DNA of 64,000 bases from UBA685 sp049889495 (GTDB lineage Bacteria > Pseudomonadota > Alphaproteobacteria > Puniceispirillales > Puniceispirillaceae). Under the pieces are notes generated by a model. The model searched no databases. It was not told the origin of the DNA and saw only the letters and a program-made list of their open reading frames with translations. Of this stretch, positions 16,513 through 25,878 are shown in pieces. The number at the start of each line of letters is the position of its first letter. Position 1 is the first letter of the stretch. Made by a program: the position numbers and the translations under genes. The stretch covers positions 29,788 through 93,787 of the forward strand of contig JBMHDH010000072.1 in NCBI GenBank assembly GCA_049889495.1, written 5' to 3'.

Positions 16513-19500
16513 ATGAATTTATTTAATAAAATACCTGATTCAAGATATCTTGATGGCGCGCCGCAAGGCGTTGATCACTTGTTGGTTGATGCTTTGTCAT
16601 CACAACAAAAAAGACAGATTATCATCTTGCGTGATGATGCCAGATTAACGCAATTTTGCGATGGTTTTTCCTTTGTGAATCCTGATTGTCAGATTTTACA
16701 ACTGCCAGCTTGGGATTGTTTGCCTTATGACAGGGTGTCGCCACATAGCGCGGTTACCTCCACAAGATTGGCAAGTCTGTCATCACTTGCAGGGCAGCCT
16801 AAAGAACGTTTATTGGTTGTCACCACCGTGAATGGGTGGTTGCAACGTGTACCGCCACCGTCTTTTTTCGCGAATGCCAGCCTTGCGCTTTCGGTGGGAC
16901 AAGAGATCGCCATAGATGATGTGGTGCAATTTTTGGCGCAAAATGGGTTTCACCGCACAGATACCGTTCGTGAATATGGGGAATTCGCGGTGCGCGGCGG
17001 TATTTTGGATATTTTCAGCGATGCGGCTGGCCAGCCTGTCAGATTGGATTTCTTTGGCGATGAGATTGAAACCATCAAATCCTTTGATTCTTTAAGCCAA
17101 CGCTCGCTCACCACATTATCAGAATTGATTTTGCAACCTGCTTCAGAATTTTTAATGGATGATACAGCCATCAGTGCGTTTCGCAGTCGGTTTCGCGAGA
17201 TGTTTGGCGGCAAAGGTACCAAATCGGTTCTCTATGAATCGGTTTCTGCTGGGCGCATGATGGCAGGGCTAGAGCATTGGTCAGCTTTACTTCATCCCGA
17301 AATGGCAGTGATTGAAGATTACCTTGATGGGGCGCATCTGATTTGTGATGAAGAGGCCGAAGCGGCAATCAATGCGCGCCTTGACCAAATTCAAGAATTT
17401 TATGAAGCGCGGCACATGCCAGAAACGGAGGGAGATGAGATTTATTTCCCTTTGGCACCGCATTGGCATTACCGCCAAGCAGATGAGGTCACCGCGCGCC
17501 TTGCACAGCCAAATACGCAATTTTTATCATCCTTTAGCCAAGATCGCACAACAGGCGATGCCTTTGATGCGGGTGGTAGAGCGGCCATTGGGCTTGGCGC
17601 GGCGGCTGAAGGTTCAAAAATGCAGCAAATGGCAGATCATATTGCCAATGCGCCTGATAAAACCATTACCATTCTTGCGGCCACCAGCGAAGGGGCGGCC
17701 ACAAGAAGTGCCGAATTATTGGGTCACGCATCAGACAGGCATATCCCGATTGTATCAGACCTGAAAGAGGCCATGGGCCACCCTGTCAGCGCGGCTTATT
17801 GGCCGCTTGAAAAAGGGTTTCAGCTTGGCAATTTGCAGGTGATATCTGAACAAGATTTATTTGGGACACGGCTGACAAGACCAGCTGGCAAGAGACGCGC
17901 GGAAAATTTCCTAACTGAGGTATCTTCCTTATCGCAAGGTGATTTGGTTGTGCATGTGGAACATGGCATCGGGCGTTATGAAAAGCTTGAAACCATCCGC
18001 TCTGGTGGCTCAGATCATGATTGTTTGATGTTGCTTTATCAAGGCGGTGACAAGCTTTATTTGCCTGTTGAAAATATTGACACCCTTTCACGCTATGGCA
18101 AGGATTCATCTGATGTGGTGCTTGATAAGCTTGGCGGTGTTGCATGGCAAGCACGCAAAGCCAAAATCAAAGAGCGCATTAAAATCATGGCAGAACAACT
18201 GATCAGGATTGCTGCCAATCGTGCTGTGGCCCATACCGAACCATTGCTTGCACCTGAAGGGGGCTTTGCTGAATTTTGCGCTAGATTTGGATTTGCTGAA
18301 ACCGAAGATCAGCTTGATGCCATTGGAGATGTGTTGGATGATTTGGCATCTGGCAAAGCCACAGACAGGCTGATTTGTGGTGATGTTGGGTTTGGCAAAA
18401 CAGAGGTGGCTTTGCGCGCGGCCTTTGTTGCCGCAATGGCAGGCTATCAGGTGGCATTGGTGACCCCCACCACCTTATTGGCGCGTCAACATGGCAATGT
18501 CTTCAAAGAGAGATTTAAAGGCTTTCCGATCAATGTCAGCGTCTTATCACGCATGACAACGACCGCAGAGGCAAAGGCCATCAAAGAAGGTATAACAGAT
18601 GGTTCTGCGCAAATCGTCATTGGGACCCATGCGCTTTTGGCAAAATCAATCTCATTCAATAATTTGGGGATGTTGATTGTTGATGAAGAACAAAGCTTTG
18701 GTGTCGCCCAAAAAGAACGTCTTAAAGAATTAAAAGGCGATATTCATGTCTTAACCTTAACCGCAACACCTATCCCACGCACATTGCAAATGGCACTATC
18801 TGGGGTGCGGCAAATGTCAATCATAGCCACACCGCCTGTTGATCGTCTGGCGGTACGCACCTTTATCGGGACATGGGATAATGTTGTATTACGTGAAGCG
18901 ATCTTGCGCGAACGCTTCAGAGGTGGTCAGAGCTTTGTTGTATGTCCGCGTATTGAAGATATGCCACGCTTATATGAAAAAGTGGTAAAATTGGTGCCAG
19001 ATGCCAAAATCTTATCGGCTCATGGGCGCATGTCTCCAACCGAGTTAGACAAGGTGATGACTGATTTTGGCGAAGGTAAAGCTGATATTTTGATTTCCAC
19101 TAACATTGTGGAATCTGGCATTGATATCCCATCTGCCAACACCATCATTATCCACCGCGCTGATATGTTTGGTCTATCACAGCTTTATCAATTGCGTGGC
19201 CGTGTTGGTCGCTCAAAATTGCGTGCTTATGCCTATTTGACCATCGATAAACATAAGATGATGACTGATAATGCCAAACGACGCCTCGAAGTCATGCAAA
19301 CTTTGGATAAATTAGGGGCTGGCTTTACACTCGCATCTCATGATTTGGATATCAGAGGGGCAGGGAACCTGCTGGGAGATGAGCAATCAGGCCATGTTAA
19401 AGAGGTCGGGGTTGAATTATACCAAGATATGTTGCGCCAGGCTGTGGAATTGGCACGCCAGAAAAAACAAAAAAGCCAAGCTGATGATACGACTGATTAC

Positions 19501-19962
19501 GCCCCGCAAATCTCGCTTGGCACAACGGTATTGATTCCCGAAGATTATATCCCTGATTTGACCAGCCGTTTATCGATTTATCGGCGTATTGCCTCTTTGC
19601 AAACAGAAGATGATATGAACCAGATGATGACAGAGCTGGTTGATCGTTTTGGCCGCATTCCAGAATCTGTTCACAACTTGCTACAAGTCGTTGAATTAAA
19701 ACAATTATGCCGCCGTGCCAATGTCTTGAAAATTGATGCGGGTGACAAGGGATTCTCGGTGATTTTCAAGGATAATAAATTCGCCAATCCACATGGTTTG
19801 GTCGGCTGGATTGCAGGGCAAAAAGGCCAAGTTCAGCTAAAAGGAGATCATAAGCTTGTGGTGATGGCGGATTTAAAGCTTATCTCTGGGCGTGCGGGAA
19901 AGGCGAAGAGCCTGCTTGCCGCCTTAGCTGATCTAGCCGAAGCTGAGCCACCAGCGGCTTAG
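16513..19962 (+). CDS. mfd: Transcription-repair coupling factor Mfd
   Basis: DNA translocase that removes RNA polymerase stalled at lesions and recruits UvrA. At 1149 residues it is full length. The N-terminal UvrB-like region is followed by the polymerase-interaction domain (starting near VVHVEHGIGRYE). The translocase carries Walker A GDVGFGKTE, TPTTLLARQH, the box DEEQSFG, TATPIPRTLQM and motif VI YQLRGRVGRS. A C-terminal autoinhibitory TRCF domain ends the protein. The ATG is 4 bases after the sdhE stop with no clear ribosome-binding site of its own, which suggests translational coupling. With three photolyase genes downstream, the window holds several DNA-repair functions. Confidence 0.97.
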   Translation: MNLFNKIPDSRYLDGAPQGVDHLLVDALSSQQKRQIIILRDDARLTQFCDGFSFVNPDCQILQLPAWDCLPYDRVSPHSAVTSTRLASLSSLAGQPKERLLVVTTVNGWLQRVPPPSFFANASLALSVGQEIAIDDVVQFLAQNGFHRTDTVREYGEFAVRGGILDIFSDAAGQPVRLDFFGDEIETIKSFDSLSQRSLTTLSELILQPASEFLMDDTAISAFRSRFREMFGGKGTKSVLYESVSAGRMMAGLEHWSALLHPEMAVIEDYLDGAHLICDEEAEAAINARLDQIQEFYEARHMPETEGDEIYFPLAPHWHYRQADEVTARLAQPNTQFLSSFSQDRTTGDAFDAGGRAAIGLGAAAEGSKMQQMADHIANAPDKTITILAATSEGAATRSAELLGHASDRHIPIVSDLKEAMGHPVSAAYWPLEKGFQLGNLQVISEQDLFGTRLTRPAGKRRAENFLTEVSSLSQGDLVVHVEHGIGRYEKLETIRSGGSDHDCLMLLYQGGDKLYLPVENIDTLSRYGKDSSDVVLDKLGGVAWQARKAKIKERIKIMAEQLIRIAANRAVAHTEPLLAPEGGFAEFCARFGFAETEDQLDAIGDVLDDLASGKATDRLICGDVGFGKTEVALRAAFVAAMAGYQVALVTPTTLLARQHGNVFKERFKGFPINVSVLSRMTTTAEAKAIKEGITDGSAQIVIGTHALLAKSISFNNLGMLIVDEEQSFGVAQKERLKELKGDIHVLTLTATPIPRTLQMALSGVRQMSIIATPPVDRLAVRTFIGTWDNVVLREAILRERFRGGQSFVVCPRIEDMPRLYEKVVKLVPDAKILSAHGRMSPTELDKVMTDFGEGKADILISTNIVESGIDIPSANTIIIHRADMFGLSQLYQLRGRVGRSKLRAYAYLTIDKHKMMTDNAKRRLEVMQTLDKLGAGFTLASHDLDIRGAGNLLGDEQSGHVKEVGVELYQDMLRQAVELARQKKQKSQADDTTDYAPQISLGTTVLIPEDYIPDLTSRLSIYRRIASLQTEDDMNQMMTELVDRFGRIPESVHNLLQVVELKQLCRRANVLKIDAGDKGFSVIFKDNKFANPHGLVGWIAGQKGQVQLKGDHKLVVMADLKLISGRAGKAKSLLAALADLAEAEPPAA

Positions 19963-20004
19963 TGGTCTGGTGCCTTAAACATTTCAGATGACAAAAGGGA
20001 AACG

Positions 20005-20619
20005 CTAGGCGATTGCGGCATCAATCGCGCTTAATAGGACATGCGGGGGGTGCGCGCCTGCTAGGGAAAATTGGTTGTTAAACACAAAAAAAGGCACGCC
20101 ATCAATGCCAAGCTGACTGCCAAATTGCAGATCTTCATTAATTTGATTGGCGGCTGATTGTAAATTCTCTTTGGTATAGGCGCTATGACAGCCTTCATCC
20201 TCGATTAATTGGGTTTGCACCTCAGCATCGCTGATATCCCTACCTTCAAGGAAATAGGCCTGAAAAAACCGTTCTGATAGGGAAAAGCTCGATTTACCTG
20301 CGGCAATTAACAAAGTATGGATGGCTGATGTCTCTGGTGTTTTGCCAATGGCATCAAAGCGAAACGAAATGCCAGCCTCTTTGCCAGCTATCCCAATACG
20401 GTCATAAACGGCGTTGGCAGCTTCCCCAAATTTCTGTTTTAAATAAAGCTGTCTGTCAATGCCACCACGTGGCATGGTGGGGTTTAAGAGATAAGCCCGC
20501 CATCTGATATCTGCTTTTAAATCAGGCCGCATTTCTAGCGCTTCTTCTAAGCGTTTTTTGCCGATATAACACCAAGGGCAGATGATATCTGAATAAATAT
20601 CGATTGTAACATTCGGCAT
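20005..20619 (-). CDS. DsbA-family oxidoreductase (FrnE-like)
   Basis: Thioredoxin-fold protein of 204 residues with the redox motif CPWC (14-17) right after the first strand, in IDIYSDIICPWCYIGKKR. It has no signal peptide, so it is a cytoplasmic member. These FrnE/2-hydroxychromene-2-carboxylate-isomerase-like proteins act as disulfide isomerases or glutathione-dependent enzymes; the substrate is not known here. The late IDGVPFFVFNN segment supplies the conserved cis-proline loop. A strong AGGAAGAG lies 5 bases before the ATG. It is convergent with mfd and divergent from the HugZ-like gene; the 68 bases between should contain both promoters. Confidence 0.9.
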   Translation of the reverse strand: MPNVTIDIYSDIICPWCYIGKKRLEEALEMRPDLKADIRWRAYLLNPTMPRGGIDRQLYLKQKFGEAANAVYDRIGIAGKEAGISFRFDAIGKTPETSAIHTLLIAAGKSSFSLSERFFQAYFLEGRDISDAEVQTQLIEDEGCHSAYTKENLQSAANQINEDLQFGSQLGIDGVPFFVFNNQFSLAGAHPPHVLLSAIDAAIA

Positions 20620-20687
20620 GTGGCTCTTCCTTTTTCATGATGCAGGCCTATGCTATGATCATATACCAAAAACAGAAATGAAGCATC

Positions 20688-21179
20688 ATGTCAGATCTTG
20701 AAAAATGTGAAACTGAAAAAAGCGCGCTTCTTGCCAATGCCAGAACGTTAACGATTGCGGTATCAATGCCTGAAAGGGGCCCTGCGATTGGGGTGTCGCC
20801 GTTTTTTCGCAATGAAGATGGCAGTTTTTACATCTATAGCAGCGCGTTAGGAAGCCATGTCAAAGGCTTGCTGGCAGGGCATGACGCCTCATTTCAAATC
20901 ATTGCAGATGAAAGCCAATCTCAGAATATTTGGGCAAGGGTGCGGTTGAAATTTGACGCGGATATTCACATGATTCCCCGTAATGATGCCCGTTTTGGCC
21001 CTGTGATTGATCACCTAGAATCCCATTTTGGTAATATCATGTCACTGATTAAACAATTTTCTGATTTTCATCTTTTCCATATCATCCCCACAACAGGGGT
21101 GATTGTCACTGGCTTTGCCTCAGCCTATCAGGTGCAAGGCCCACAATTTACCATTACCGAACAGCTGACATCCTCATAA
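20688..21179 (+). CDS. HugZ-like pyridoxamine-phosphate-oxidase-fold protein
   Basis: A 163-residue split-barrel flavin/heme-binding protein related to HugZ. Visible family features are the N-terminal ARTLTIAV strand, RNEDGSFYIYSSALGSHVKG, the RVRLKFDA strand, and the late FSDFHLFHIIPTTGVIVTGF segment typical of HugZ. It lacks the extra C-terminal DUF2470 domain found in longer members. HugZ proteins help use or degrade heme, but a stand-alone short member could also be a general flavin reductase, so the substrate is left open. The stop TAA overlaps the start of the next gene (TAATG at 21177-21181), a sign of coupled translation. Confidence 0.8.
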   Translation: MSDLEKCETEKSALLANARTLTIAVSMPERGPAIGVSPFFRNEDGSFYIYSSALGSHVKGLLAGHDASFQIIADESQSQNIWARVRLKFDADIHMIPRNDARFGPVIDHLESHFGNIMSLIKQFSDFHLFHIIPTTGVIVTGFASAYQVQGPQFTITEQLTSS

Positions 21180-21841
21180 TGACACAATCTACCAATCCTA
21201 TAGCTTTGCCAATTTTATGGAGCTTTCGTCGTTGCCCTTATGCGATGCGCGCACGCCTTGCGATTAAATCAAGTGGCCGCAATGTGCTTTTGCGCGAGAT
21301 TTTATTAAGAGACAAACCAGCCCCTTTTCTAGAGGCTTCAGAAAAAGGCACTGTGCCTGTGCTTGTTCTGCCAGATGGTACAGTTATTGATGAATCCCTA
21401 GATGTGATGTTTTGGGCTCTAGAGGGCGCTGATCCTGAAGATTGGATGGTGCCTTTTTATACCGATGAAGAGGGGAGCCGCGCGCATCTACACAGTCTTG
21501 ATGACGAGTTTAAGCACCATCTTGATCGCTATAAATATGCCACACGTTATGAGGGGGTGGATGAGAGCGAGCATCGTGATAAAGGTGTTGTGTTTCTTGA
21601 TAAATGGAACAAGACGCTTGGTCAAACAGGGGCATTATCTGGTGAAAAGCTTGGCTTTTTGGATTATGCCACCTTGCCCTTTGTGCGCCAATTTCGGATT
21701 GCAAACCCTGACTGGTTTGATCGCCAAGATTGGCCCCATCTTCATCATTGGCTACAAAGCTTTTTGGCAAGTGAACGGTTTGATATGATTATGAAAAAAT
21801 ACAAACCGTGGCTTGAAACAGGCGAAGATATCGCCTTTTAA
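21179..21841 (+). CDS. Glutathione S-transferase family protein
   Basis: A 220-residue GST-like protein. The N-terminal thioredoxin-fold domain has SFRRCPYAMRARLAI, with the CPYA motif typical of omega/beta-like GSTs (cysteine as catalytic residue). The conserved cis-proline and Glu-Ser pair appear as GTVPVL and IDESLDV. The helical C-terminal domain includes LDYATLPFVRQF. A function in deglutathionylation or dehalogenation-type reactions is possible, and the substrate cannot be told. Its start overlaps the previous gene by one base. Its end is 21 bases from the convergent exporter gene, with no clear terminator between them. Confidence 0.88.
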   Translation: MTQSTNPIALPILWSFRRCPYAMRARLAIKSSGRNVLLREILLRDKPAPFLEASEKGTVPVLVLPDGTVIDESLDVMFWALEGADPEDWMVPFYTDEEGSRAHLHSLDDEFKHHLDRYKYATRYEGVDESEHRDKGVVFLDKWNKTLGQTGALSGEKLGFLDYATLPFVRQFRIANPDWFDRQDWPHLHHWLQSFLASERFDMIMKKYKPWLETGEDIAF

Positions 21842-21862
21842 CAAAAGGCCAGCGACCGCAAT

Positions 21863-22759
21863 TCATGCCCTTGTTAAGCGCATAGAGGTATAGATGACAT
21901 AAGTGGCAAGGGTGATAATCACAATCACACCGCCAATGATCATCTGGATTGTAGCGCTTTCGCCGACACCTAACCAAACCCAAACAGGCCCTAAAATGGT
22001 TTCTAGCAACATTAACAAGCCAATATTCGCGGCGGCTGTGTAACGTGCGGCTGATGTCAGGCAAAAGAAAGACACTGGCAAGATCAACAATCCACAAACA
22101 GAGATCATCCAGATATTGCCAACAAATAGCGTATCTGTGCCAATATAAGCGAGCGCAATCAAACCACATAATAAAGAGCCATTGCCTGTTACTGCGGCAA
22201 CTGGCAAATCGCTATATTTGCGGAATAGCACGAAATTCAAACCAATCGCAGCAGAGGCTGTTAGCCCGCAAATAGCCCCAAATATCACAGAGCCTTCAGG
22301 CGCATTATGCGCCGCACCAGCATCTGCAACAGTTAATAGGATCCCACCTAGTGTAAATAAGGTGGCAAGCCATGTTGAAATATGGGTGCGTTCCCCAAGA
22401 AAGAGCCGTGAAAAGAAAGCTGCAAAAATCGGTGAAGTGGCAAGCGCAAATAAGATCACCGATACAGATGTTTCTGCGATACCGATCACAAAGCACCCTG
22501 TGCTTACAAATTGGCACATCGCCACCAAAAGGCCTCTTTTGGAATAGGTCAATTTAAGCGTATGACCGAAATTCGCCCGATCCATAAGATAGGATAAGCT
22601 TAGCATCACAATGCCCATTTGAATGCCGCGCCAAACAAGCATGTCAAAGCCACTCATGCCAGATAGACGTATAAATAGACTATCAGGCGTTAAGGTAAGT
22701 GCGCCAAAGCCTGCTAAGGCCAATCCGAAAAAAGGATGTGCTTTTAATGACTGAAACAT
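21863..22759 (-). CDS. EamA/DMT-family transporter
   Basis: A 298-residue inner-membrane protein with about ten hydrophobic segments arranged as two EamA repeats. The conserved features include the first-helix GFGALTLTPDSLFIRLSG region, SVILFALATSPIFAAFFSRLFLGE, and the paired GLLMLLETILGPVWVWLGVGE in the second half, which is the typical EamA motif before the last helices. DMT transporters export or import small metabolites such as amino acids or nucleosides; the substrate is unknown. It is convergent with the GST gene. The 150 bases upstream (22760-22909) hold no recognised feature beyond its presumed promoter. Confidence 0.87.
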   Translation of the reverse strand: MFQSLKAHPFFGLALAGFGALTLTPDSLFIRLSGMSGFDMLVWRGIQMGIVMLSLSYLMDRANFGHTLKLTYSKRGLLVAMCQFVSTGCFVIGIAETSVSVILFALATSPIFAAFFSRLFLGERTHISTWLATLFTLGGILLTVADAGAAHNAPEGSVIFGAICGLTASAAIGLNFVLFRKYSDLPVAAVTGNGSLLCGLIALAYIGTDTLFVGNIWMISVCGLLILPVSFFCLTSAARYTAAANIGLLMLLETILGPVWVWLGVGESATIQMIIGGVIVIITLATYVIYTSMRLTRA

Positions 22760-22909
22760 AAGTGATTAAAATCCTGTAAAGGCGATAAAAAGACGACATA
22801 TCACATATCAACTTTGTGGTCTTATCATGAAAAGGCTTTTTGAAAAAACACAATTCATCACTTATGACGTCAGATCAGGTGATCCGATCATGATATTGTG
22901 GGCAAGGTC

Positions 22910-24457
22910 TTAAGTAAGAGTATTCAGGAAATCGCGTGCATCGTCGCGGATCATCTGTTTTTTCTCACCACTCATCTTATCAGCGGTGCGATAAATCATG
23001 CCGAGGCGGGGATTAGAACGCAGCTTGTCTTCATGACGCAACAGAAAATCCCAATATAGATAATTAAACGGACAAGCATCCTTGCCATTTTTCTCTTTGA
23101 CCTTGAATCGGCAGGATTTGCAATAATCAGACATCCGATCAATATAGGCCCCGCCAGCCGCATAGGGTTTCGATGCGACAATGCCATCATCTGCAAATAA
23201 CACCATGCCAGACACATTGGGCATCTCTACCCATTCAAAAGCATCTGCATAAACAACCAAAAACCATTCATTGACGTCAGGCGGGGATAGGCCAGCCAAT
23301 AGGCTGAAATTGCCAATGACCATCAATCGTTGGATATGATGGGCATAGGCATAATCAATCGTTTGCCCTATGCTTTTTGCCAAGCAATTCATCTCTGTCT
23401 TGCCATGCCAAAAAAAGGAGGGCAGAGGGCGGTTTGCTGCTAGGGCATTCATCGCGGCATAATCAGGCATGAAATGCCAATAAATCCCTCTGATATATTC
23501 GCGCCAGCCCAAAATTTGCCTGATAAAGCCTTCCACCGCATTTAAGGGGGCTTGCTGGCTGTGATAGGCTTGTTCTGCGGCACGGATCACCTCTGCAGGG
23601 GATAATAACCCAGCATTGAGATAAAAGCCGATATGGGCGTGATACATAAAGGGCTCATCACTGACCATCGCATCTTGGTAATGGCCAAAATTTGGCAGAC
23701 GTTCTGTTAAGAACCGTTCAAATACTTCGATCGCCTGCGCTCTTGTCACAGCCATATCAAAGCCATCTAGCACGCCAAAATGATCTGGAAAATACGCCTC
23801 TACAAGACGCAACACATCTTGGGTGATCGCATCGGCATCAAATCGTGATCTATCTGGCACAATCAGACCAGATTTTGGCGGTTTGCGGTTTTCTGCATCA
23901 TAATTCCATTGCCTACCGACAGGCGCATTATCTTGCATCAAACAATCATAACGCCGACGCATTTCCCGATAAAAGAATTCCATGCGTAATTGTTTTTTTC
24001 CTTTTGCCCATGTGGCAAAATCATCAAATGACGCCATAAAGCGATCATCATCATATAAGGTCACAGAACCGCCATCAGCGCCGTCAAAGCGTGATTGAAA
24101 ATCTCTTTGCCAAGATGTCACACGATGTTCAGATGCCATGGTCATATGAATATCGGCAAAGCCAGTTTGTTCCACCGCATCCGTTATCAAAGACTCAAAG
24201 CTATCAGGGGCGTGGGTTTCATCATAAGAGCGATAAATCACCTCAAAGCCATGATCACGCATTTCTTGTGCAAAATGCCGCATGGCTGAGAATAAAAAGG
24301 CAATTTTCTTTTTGTGATGCTTCACAAAGGTGGCTTCATGGCGTAATTCGCCCATCACAATCACATCTTGGCCTGGCACCGCGTCTCGTAATGATGCCAA
24401 TTTGGCATTGTCATGAAAGGTCAGCTGATCTGCCATCACAAGGAAGAGGCGGCTCAT
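22910..24457 (-). CDS. Iron-sulfur bacterial cryptochrome/(6-4) photolyase (FeS-BCP, PhrB/CryB type)
   Basis: A 515-residue light-driven flavoprotein of the prokaryotic (6-4) photolyase class. Members bind FAD, a lumazine-type antenna and a [4Fe-4S] cluster, and repair (6-4) UV photoproducts or act as cryptochromes. Four cysteines, Cys358, Cys446, Cys449 and Cys462, have exactly the 88/3/13 spacing of the cluster ligands of Agrobacterium PhrB. The hallmark segments GWREYIRGIYW (317-327), MVIGNFSLLAG and the SPPDVNEWFLVVYADAFEWV region are all present. The start overlaps the stop of the next photolyase as ATGA (24454-24457), making this the last gene of a three-photolyase operon. Confidence 0.93.
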   Translation of the reverse strand: MSRLFLVMADQLTFHDNAKLASLRDAVPGQDVIVMGELRHEATFVKHHKKKIAFLFSAMRHFAQEMRDHGFEVIYRSYDETHAPDSFESLITDAVEQTGFADIHMTMASEHRVTSWQRDFQSRFDGADGGSVTLYDDDRFMASFDDFATWAKGKKQLRMEFFYREMRRRYDCLMQDNAPVGRQWNYDAENRKPPKSGLIVPDRSRFDADAITQDVLRLVEAYFPDHFGVLDGFDMAVTRAQAIEVFERFLTERLPNFGHYQDAMVSDEPFMYHAHIGFYLNAGLLSPAEVIRAAEQAYHSQQAPLNAVEGFIRQILGWREYIRGIYWHFMPDYAAMNALAANRPLPSFFWHGKTEMNCLAKSIGQTIDYAYAHHIQRLMVIGNFSLLAGLSPPDVNEWFLVVYADAFEWVEMPNVSGMVLFADDGIVASKPYAAGGAYIDRMSDYCKSCRFKVKEKNGKDACPFNYLYWDFLLRHEDKLRSNPRLGMIYRTADKMSGEKKQMIRDDARDFLNTLT

Positions 24458-25878
24458 GATGCCACCTCTTTTAATGTTGCAAATGCGGCCAAGGCATCAA
24501 GGCGGGATTGTTTGGCATCGACGATCGGGTGTGGGTATGTCTTACCCAGAATAATGCCTGCTTTTTGCAACACTTCTTCGGGGGCTTGGAAAGGCGCGCC
24601 AATATATTTGGCTGGCAAATCTTGTAATTCAGGCACATATTTTTTGATATAACTGCCATCAGGGTCGAATTTTTCAGCTTGCGTAATCGGGTTAAAGACA
24701 CGGAAATAAGGCGCCGCATCTGCGCCACATCCCGCAATCCATTGCCAGCTTGCTGTGTTGCTGGCATGGCTGGCATCACATAAACAATCCCAGAACCATT
24801 TTTCACCTTCCTGCCAAGGAAGACGCAAATTTTTCACCAAGAAAGAGCCAACAATCATACGCACGCGATTATGCATATAGCCTGTTTGATATAATTCTCT
24901 CATGCCAGCATCGACAATGGGATAGCCTGTTATGCCTTTTTGCCATTTTTGCAGATCAGTTTCGCTTTTCCGCCATGGAAATTTGGCAAATTTCTGATTT
25001 AACGGCGTCGTTTTTAAATCATGATTGTAATAGAGCAAGCTATGCGAGAATTCGCGCCACCCCAATTCTGATAAAAAAACATCACATCCTTTATGTTCCA
25101 TGCCAAAACGGTCAAGCGCGGCATACCAACAGCTATTGGGGGAAATCTCGCCAAAATGAAGGTGCGGGGAGAGGCGTGATACATAGGCTTTTGCTGGCAA
25201 ATTACGCCCTTCAGAATAATGATCAATTCCCTCATCCAAAAAGACAGATAGCCTTTTTACTGCGCCATCTTCTCCTGCTTGCCAGCCTGCCATAATCTGA
25301 TCTGACCAAGGCAAGGGTGCGGTGAGGCACAGATCATCCAAGGATATACTTTGTTTTGCTGGCGCAATGAAATCATAAGATTGTGGCGCAGCAAGCGGGC
25401 GACGAGGCGGCGTGGCTGATAAGCAACCGCGGCGGTAAAAGGGGGTAAATACCTTATAAGGGGTGCCATCTGATTTTAACGCCTCCCACGGCTCCCATAA
25501 AAGATTGGCTTTATGGCTGGCCACCGCAATGCCTTTGGCTGTCAGTGCCGCTTTAATGGCACGATCTCTTGCCATCCGCCATGGCTCATAGGCGCGGTTC
25601 CAATGCACGCACGTAATCGCATTTTGATCACAAAGATCTGTTAAGATTGCCTCAGCCTTGCCTTTGAAAAATTGCAAATGTCCCCCAAGGGCGTTATTCA
25701 AGGCGGCAAGGGAATGATGTAACCATGTTCTGGACGCCGCCCCCATTGCATCAGCACCAGCATCCTCTTCAAGAATGTAAATGGGCAAAATCGCGCCAGC
25801 TTGCACAGCCGCTATCAAAGCTGGGTTATCTGTGAGACGCAAATCTTGTCGAAACCATAAAATCGCTTTGTCTGTCAT
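24454..25878 (-). CDS. phr: Class I CPD photolyase
   Basis: 474-residue deoxyribodipyrimidine photolyase that splits cyclobutane pyrimidine dimers using light and FADH-. The N-terminal antenna domain starts AILWFRQDLRLTDNPAL. The FAD domain has GWREF (273-277), the WQKGITGYPIVDAGMREL helix (312-329) and NRVRM. The electron-transfer and flavin region reads NTASWQWIAGCGADAAPYF (374-392), keeping the WQW pair. The usual DADLANN segment here is DASHASN, a small departure. Both ends sit in 4-base ATGA overlaps with the other two photolyase-family genes (24454-24457 and 25875-25878). Confidence 0.94.
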   Translation of the reverse strand: MTDKAILWFRQDLRLTDNPALIAAVQAGAILPIYILEEDAGADAMGAASRTWLHHSLAALNNALGGHLQFFKGKAEAILTDLCDQNAITCVHWNRAYEPWRMARDRAIKAALTAKGIAVASHKANLLWEPWEALKSDGTPYKVFTPFYRRGCLSATPPRRPLAAPQSYDFIAPAKQSISLDDLCLTAPLPWSDQIMAGWQAGEDGAVKRLSVFLDEGIDHYSEGRNLPAKAYVSRLSPHLHFGEISPNSCWYAALDRFGMEHKGCDVFLSELGWREFSHSLLYYNHDLKTTPLNQKFAKFPWRKSETDLQKWQKGITGYPIVDAGMRELYQTGYMHNRVRMIVGSFLVKNLRLPWQEGEKWFWDCLCDASHASNTASWQWIAGCGADAAPYFRVFNPITQAEKFDPDGSYIKKYVPELQDLPAKYIGAPFQAPEEVLQKAGIILGKTYPHPIVDAKQSRLDALAAFATLKEVAS

